Shown in pieces: positions 60,143 through 64,000 of a DNA stretch of 64,000 nt (position 1 is the stretch's first letter; every line of letters starts with the position of its first letter). Below the pieces are notes generated by a model that saw only the letters and a program-made list of their open reading frames with translations, ran no database searches and was not told the DNA's origin. Position numbers and translations under genes: made by a program. The stretch is from positions 3,224,001-3,288,000 of the forward strand of contig NZ_CP061170.1 in assembly GCF_011751745.2 (NCBI RefSeq), in the 5' to 3' direction. The stretch comes from Paramicrobacterium fandaimingii (GTDB lineage: Bacteria; Actinomycetota; Actinomycetes; Actinomycetales; Microbacteriaceae).

Positions 60143-61247
60143 GAATTGTTCCTTCTGGTGTGTTGGCGGTCGCGGGGGCGGCGGCAAGCGTCTCGCCGTC
60201 GAGATCGGGGCAGTCGAGCATCTGGTGGAAGTCGGCATCGTCGAGAACCGGAGGGTTCGGCATTCTGCCTTCGGGCGATCGCGTCTCTGACGATTCCTGG
60301 TCAACGATGCGCGAGAGCAGCACGAGGGCACGCGCCCCCATCTCCTCTCGGGGAACGACGAACCCCGACCAGGCGCGTCGACTGCGGTGCTGAAGCTGGT
60401 TCGGCTGGCCGAGCAGCAGAAGCGACATGGTGTGCGGCACGCTCATACCGCGTGCTTCGAGTGCGTCGGCGAGAGCATCCGAATCGATCTCGGGAGCGAT
60501 CAGCATGGCGGTCAGTCGCCGCTCGGCGATTTCTTCCGCGCCTGCCGTGATATCGTGCACGTCGACATACCGCAGGGGAAGGCCGCGCGAGCGCATGGCG
60601 CTGCGGTACCCCTCGAGTCGATCGAGCGTTGGCTGGTCCGAGCTCTGCTGGCCTGCGTAGCCGATGCGGGTGTGGCCAAGCTCGGCGAGCCGCTCAACCT
60701 GACGCATGGTCGCCGCGACGTAGTCGGCACCAACGTAGGGAAGACGTCGTCCTTCGCTCTCGCGTTTGCCGATGAAGACGAACGGGTAGCTGGTGTCGAG
60801 GAGGTGCTCGAGCTCGCCACGGTCTTCCTGCTGACCGAGCAGAAGGCAGCCGTCTGCGGCTCCGAGGCGCTGCCAGCCGTCGCGCGACAGACGCCGCCTG
60901 CCGTCGACGACGCGCGCCGAAGTGAAGAGCAGCATGTCGACACCGAGTTTTTCTGCCGCGTGCTCGATGCCGACGAGGAATGCTCCGTAGAAGTCCTGGC
61001 CGCCCCGCGGGAATGTCGTCTCATACGTGAAGACGCCGAGAATCTGATTGCGCCCTCCGGCGAGACGCTGCGCGATGGGGTTTGCCGCATACCCAGTAAT
61101 ACGTATTGCCTCGAGAACTCGGCTCCGCGTCTCGTCTGAGATGCGCACGCCCGCCGGGAGATTGTCGTTGAGTACGAAACTCACCGTCGACTGGCTGACC
61201 CCCGCCATTGCGGCGACGTCGGATTGGGTGAACCGGTGGCGCGGCAT
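60129..61247 (-). CDS. LacI family transcriptional regulator (operon leader)
   Basis: 372 residues. HTH: QSDVAAMAGVSQSTVSFVLN; hinge: AQRLAGGRNQILGVFTYE. The sensing domain is paralogous to the protein at 50548. A 40-residue Pro/Ala-rich tail after the core is unusual and may be disordered. It is the first gene of the leftward operon with the FAD enzyme and the ABC importer. A palindrome at 61322-61337, 75 bp upstream, fits autoregulation. Confidence 0.92.
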   Translation of the reverse strand: MPRHRFTQSDVAAMAGVSQSTVSFVLNDNLPAGVRISDETRSRVLEAIRITGYAANPIAQRLAGGRNQILGVFTYETTFPRGGQDFYGAFLVGIEHAAEKLGVDMLLFTSARVVDGRRRLSRDGWQRLGAADGCLLLGQQEDRGELEHLLDTSYPFVFIGKRESEGRRLPYVGADYVAATMRQVERLAELGHTRIGYAGQQSSDQPTLDRLEGYRSAMRSRGLPLRYVDVHDITAGAEEIAERRLTAMLIAPEIDSDALADALEARGMSVPHTMSLLLLGQPNQLQHRSRRAWSGFVVPREEMGARALVLLSRIVDQESSETRSPEGRMPNPPVLDDADFHQMLDCPDLDGETLAAAPATANTPEGTIRDNA

Positions 61248-61321
61248 CGATCCTCCTTGATCGGTTCTTCGGCTGTCAGTGCCTCTGAATCATGTCGGGA
61301 AGTCCGCGTCGAGGTCAAGAT

Positions 61322-61337
61322 GATAATGCGCATTATT
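61322..61337. promoter_or_regulatory. LacI-type operator GATAATGCGCATTATT
   Basis: TAATGCGCATTA is a perfect 12-bp palindrome inside it, 75 bp upstream of the LacI start. The core resembles that of the site at 51651-51669. Confidence 0.6.
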
Positions 61338-61394
61338 AGTGAATGCTGCCGCCGCGGCATCCAGCCACGGTGAGCCCGGCCTTCCCGGCAGGCC

Positions 61395-61637
61395 ATGCTC
61401 GAATCAGCACCAACCGCAGCACTCGCCGCAATGGCACCGCGCGAAGTCGAGCCCACGCGCCTCGCCACAACGGATGCTCACGGGCACGCGGCCGACGATG
61501 ACGCAAGCACGGGTGCCGCGAGCGAGCTCCCGGTGACGGGCGCTGACATCGCCGGTCCGCTCCGTGCTGCTGAATCGTCTCTGCTGCTCGGAGCGGAACT
61601 CATCGAGATACGCCGCTACGTGCGCACGCGCGGCTGA
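61395..61637 (+). pseudogene. remnant of an LPxTG-anchored protein C-terminus
   Basis: An 80-codon frame ends with L-P-V-T-G (61527-61541), ADIAGPL, a hydrophobic stretch and a basic tail IRRYVRTRG, the order of a sortase sorting signal. It resembles the end of the wall-anchored protease (ELPRTGADI...RRR). Charged residues (Arg, Glu, Glu) now interrupt the hydrophobic helix, there is no signal peptide, and the upstream 44 codons match nothing. Most likely the eroded end of a lost surface protein. Confidence 0.5.
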
Positions 61638-61725
61638 CGCGCGAAAGCGGACAGCTCCTGACCCATTTCGCTCATACCGTTGACGCGACACGGCAGGTCG
61701 CCGTGACACAGAACGGAGTGCACGC

Positions 61726-62100
61726 ATGGAATTAACCGCAACGCGCATCATCACGGACGACGTCCAGCGCCTCGTCGAATTCTACGAACGCATCACCGGC
61801 ATTCGGGCAATCTGGCTCCACGAGTTGTTTGCCGAGCTGCGCACCGATTCGGGAACCCTTGCGTTTGCCAGCTCGGCCACGGTGCAGTTTCTCGGCGACG
61901 GTTCGGCCGAAGCCGGAGCGAACCGCTCGGTGATTCTCGACATTCGCGTTGACGATGTCGACGCGAGCTACCTCACGTTGCGCGATGTGGTCGACGTGTT
62001 CGTGAATGAACCGACGACAATGCCGTGGGGCAACCGCTCACTGCTCTTCCGCGACCCAGACGGCAACCTCGTCAACGTCTTCACACCGCCAGCCCACTGA
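61726..62100 (+). CDS. VOC (glyoxalase/dioxygenase superfamily) protein
   Basis: 124 residues forming one vicinal-oxygen-chelate module. It starts MELTATRIITDDVQRLVEFY, with SVILDIRVDDVDASYLTL and the closing LLFRDPDGNLVNVFTPP (the DPDGN motif with a metal-ligand region). It is monodomain, so probably a dimer. Members isomerise methylglyoxal adducts or bind antibiotics such as bleomycin. No partner gene. Function given only at superfamily level. Confidence 0.85.
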   Translation: MELTATRIITDDVQRLVEFYERITGIRAIWLHELFAELRTDSGTLAFASSATVQFLGDGSAEAGANRSVILDIRVDDVDASYLTLRDVVDVFVNEPTTMPWGNRSLLFRDPDGNLVNVFTPPAH

Positions 62101-62309
62101 CAGAGCAGATCGCCCGTGCCGGAACGAGGATGCAGCGCCGAGCAGAGGATGCTTTCGGCGATTTCGTCCTTGCTTCGGCACTCTGTCCTTATCTCGGCAG
62201 GCTGTGACGCTGACCCAGGCCCCGCAAAGCGGCTTCCGGGCGCAGCAGCGCAGGAGACGAACTCCGAGCGACGTACCTTCTCGGCACGTTGGAGCCGGCC
62301 GGCATCCTG

Positions 62310-63551
62310 CTACCGCACGACGGGAATCGGGCGCGTCGTCAGATCGTCATTCTTGAAACCGATGATGAACACGGATGCCGCGAGCGAGACCGCGTAGAAC
62401 GCGAACATGCCGAAGCCCATGCTGAAGCCATTGTCGGTTCCCGCTAGCCCCAAGAGCGGCGCCGACACGGCAGCACCGATGGTGCCGGCCGTGCCGATCA
62501 TTGCTGCGGCGAGACCCGCCCGAGGCGCATGGTCCCAGAGCCCCATCGCCTGGTTGTTCGGAATGACCAGCTGCTGAAATCCAATGCAGAGCCACGCGAA
62601 GATGGTGACGCCGACAAGCCCGAGCGATCCGGCGCTCACCATGATCAGCGTGGCCGACGTCAGCGCGCCCACCAGCCCGATGATCTGCACCTTGTGCGGC
62701 ATGAAGCGCCGCAGCAGCAGCGGGCTGAGCGGGTTCATGAACAGCATCACGACGGCGCCCACCGCAAGAATCACGCCGTACACCTGCTCGGAGACGCCGT
62801 ACCAGTCTTGAGCGACGAAGCTCAGCCCCGAGATATAGCAGAAGCTCGCGGCCATCATCGCCATCTGCGAGAGGGCGGCGCCGACGAACATGCGGTCAGA
62901 GAAGAGAGCGGCGGCACCGGCGAACACGCGCGACTCGCGTAGCGGCACGCGCTCCGGCCGTGTTTCGGGCAGAAACAGCAGCCCGAGCACCACGAGCACC
63001 GCCGACATCACACCCTGTGCAATGAAAATGCCGTGCCAGTCGGTGCCAAGCAGAATGAGCGAGCCGATCAGGGGCGCGACGATGGGCGCGCTCATCGACA
63101 CCATCATGATCATCGAATAGCGAACGGATGCTGCGCGGCCATGCGAGATGTCGCGCACGATCGCCATGGCGATGCTCGGCGCGGCTGCCGATCCCACGCC
63201 CTGCAGGGTACGGAAGATGATGAGCAGAATCACGTTGCCGGCGAAGGCCGACGCGACAGAGAAGAGCACGTGCACAGACAGCCCGATGATCAGCGGCATG
63301 CGTCGCCCTCGGGCATCCGACAGCAGCCCAAACAGAAGCGATCCGACGCCCATGCCGAGCAACGACCCAGTCAGCGTGAGCTGAATCGTCGCCTCGTTTG
63401 TACCGAACTCGCGCGTGATCTCGGGCAGCGCCGGCAGGTACATGTCGACGGTCATTGGGCCGAGCGCCGCCATCACACCGAGCAGCACGATGAGCCCACG
63501 TTGCCGCTTGGGGCTCTCCGCAGCCTCGCTGCCTGTGCGGCGCGCGTTCAT
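62310..63551 (-). CDS. MFS drug efflux transporter, Bcr/CflA family
   Basis: 413 residues with 12 helices. The N-terminal LGVMAALGPMTVDMYLPALP is the Bcr/CflA signature (D-MYLPALP), followed by GSLLGMGVGSLLFGLLSDAR-GRR (motif A) and FRTLQGVGSAAAPSIAMAIV (motif B/C). It exports bicyclomycin-, chloramphenicol- or sulfonamide-like compounds with proton antiport. The start has GAGGAGA 3 bp upstream. It converges with the VOC gene across 209 bp in which I see nothing. Confidence 0.92.
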   Translation of the reverse strand: MNARRTGSEAAESPKRQRGLIVLLGVMAALGPMTVDMYLPALPEITREFGTNEATIQLTLTGSLLGMGVGSLLFGLLSDARGRRMPLIIGLSVHVLFSVASAFAGNVILLIIFRTLQGVGSAAAPSIAMAIVRDISHGRAASVRYSMIMMVSMSAPIVAPLIGSLILLGTDWHGIFIAQGVMSAVLVVLGLLFLPETRPERVPLRESRVFAGAAALFSDRMFVGAALSQMAMMAASFCYISGLSFVAQDWYGVSEQVYGVILAVGAVVMLFMNPLSPLLLRRFMPHKVQIIGLVGALTSATLIMVSAGSLGLVGVTIFAWLCIGFQQLVIPNNQAMGLWDHAPRAGLAAAMIGTAGTIGAAVSAPLLGLAGTDNGFSMGFGMFAFYAVSLAASVFIIGFKNDDLTTRPIPVVR

Positions 63552-63693
63552 GCTCTCCTCGCGAGATGGTGGCGAATGTCATCGCGCCGCGGCGCGACCC
63601 CAGATTCCGGATGCCGGTTCCCGCCGCCCCGCGCACAACACGCCCAGCCTAGCGCCGCGGCCTCCGCGCGCTAGAACGGCACCGATTTCTCGT

Positions 63694-63873
63694 CTACGGC
63701 CGCTGACCCTGGTTGCGGAGCTCCGCCTGCACCTCCCTGTGGTGCTTTCGCAGTGCCGAGAGTACGCCGGCGCGGATGATCGCCCACATAACGAACACCC
63801 AAATGATGAACGCGAGGATGTACGCGCACACTGACGCGATGAGCATCAACGTTGCCTGATCTGTCATGTCCAT
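63694..63873 (-). CDS. small single-pass membrane protein
   Basis: 59 residues: a short acidic start (MDMTDQATLM), one hydrophobic helix (residues 8-33, ending IIWVFVMWAII) and a basic amphipathic tail (LRKHHREVQAELRNQGQRP). Two ATGs are possible (63873, 63867). I recognise no family; the layout is common among small actinobacterial membrane proteins. An overlapping longer frame on the same strand is Arg/His-rich and is rejected. Confidence 0.55.
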   Translation of the reverse strand: MDMTDQATLMLIASVCAYILAFIIWVFVMWAIIRAGVLSALRKHHREVQAELRNQGQRP

Positions 63874-64000
63874 GCCGCCACAGTACCGAGCGATGTTCCT
63901 GCAGAGCTTTCACCGCCGCAACCAAACGAGACCCACCGCATAACTTAGGCGCAGTAGAAACGAACAGTTCGACGAAATGGGATAGCGACGCAGACGTGCG

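Larger units (their letters stand above)
61248..61725. other. 478-bp region with an operator and a decayed gene end
   Basis: Contains the LacI-type palindrome near 61322 and an LPxTG-like fragment (61395-61637). No intact gene is recognisable. The last 88 bp before 61726 hold a GGAG ribosome site for the VOC gene and little else. Confidence 0.6.

Noticed and set aside
58508..60550. 680-codon open frame on the + strand across the FAD enzyme and LacI genes
   Set aside because: Mirror of two well-supported genes on the other strand; composition typical of GC-rich shadow frames.
1..64000. CRISPR arrays, prophage or insertion sequences
   Set aside because: No spaced direct repeats beyond the 13-bp tandem array, no transposase or phage structural genes, no flanking target duplications seen.

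Overview
The window looks like a chromosomal accessory region of a high-GC Gram-positive actinobacterium, most likely Microbacteriaceae. Pointers are the GC-rich codon use, a DUF222/HNH protein, LPxTG wall anchoring, CUT1-type sugar ABC transporters with LacI or GntR regulators, and a marked excess of the hexamer GGATGC/GCATCC. I saw no tRNA, rRNA, CRISPR array, phage gene or transposase. Three catabolic loci are separated by ordinary oxidoreductase and regulator gene pairs.

Layout. 1-364: the end of a PIN-toxin/antitoxin pair. 388-1629: a DszC/SfnB-like flavin enzyme. 1856-14833: a sulfated glycosaminoglycan locus. It has a GntR/LacI-hybrid regulator, a Gfo/Idh/MocA enzyme, two sulfatases (one frameshifted), and a divergent operon of a sugar ABC importer and a third sulfatase, followed by a Tat-exported chondroitinase-ABC-like PL8 lyase. 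The lyase would cut the polymer outside, the importer would bring in sulfated oligosaccharides, and the signal-less sulfatases would act in the cytoplasm. 14943-24728: OsmC plus a sodium/solute symporter, an FAD monooxygenase with TetR, an MFS exporter, an SHOCT membrane protein, an NmrA-like reductase with TetR, an MmyB-like regulator with an SDR, and a small membrane protein.

24783-49843 is the most interesting part: a hydroxyproline and hydroxyproline-glycopeptide locus. One leftward run encodes a GH127 beta-L-arabinofuranosidase, a five-gene peptide ABC importer, a proline-iminopeptidase-like hydrolase, an aminopeptidase P and a GntR regulator. A second leftward run encodes a three-subunit D-hydroxyproline dehydrogenase, a DapA-family deaminase, a 4-hydroxyproline epimerase and an alpha-ketoglutarate semialdehyde dehydrogenase. 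To the right lie a wall-anchored zinc metalloprotease, an SMP-30 lactonase, an AGCS symporter, a second proline-racemase-family enzyme (trans-3-hydroxyproline dehydratase-like, but with a Cys/Cys active site) and an ornithine-cyclodeaminase-like reductase. Four intergenic regions carry the same tandem heptamer TGTNACA, which suggests one regulon. The chemistry fits degradation of arabinosylated plant hydroxyproline-rich glycoproteins, or of collagen-type peptides, to alpha-ketoglutarate.

49965-64000: a solitary antitoxin-nucleotidyltransferase fusion; a LacI regulator with a secreted GH43-like protein; a 13-bp tandem repeat; the HNH gene; a second sugar ABC operon led by a paralogous LacI and an FAD enzyme, with similar palindromes at both LacI promoters; a decayed LPxTG anchor; a VOC protein; a Bcr/CflA-type exporter; and a small membrane protein at the right edge.
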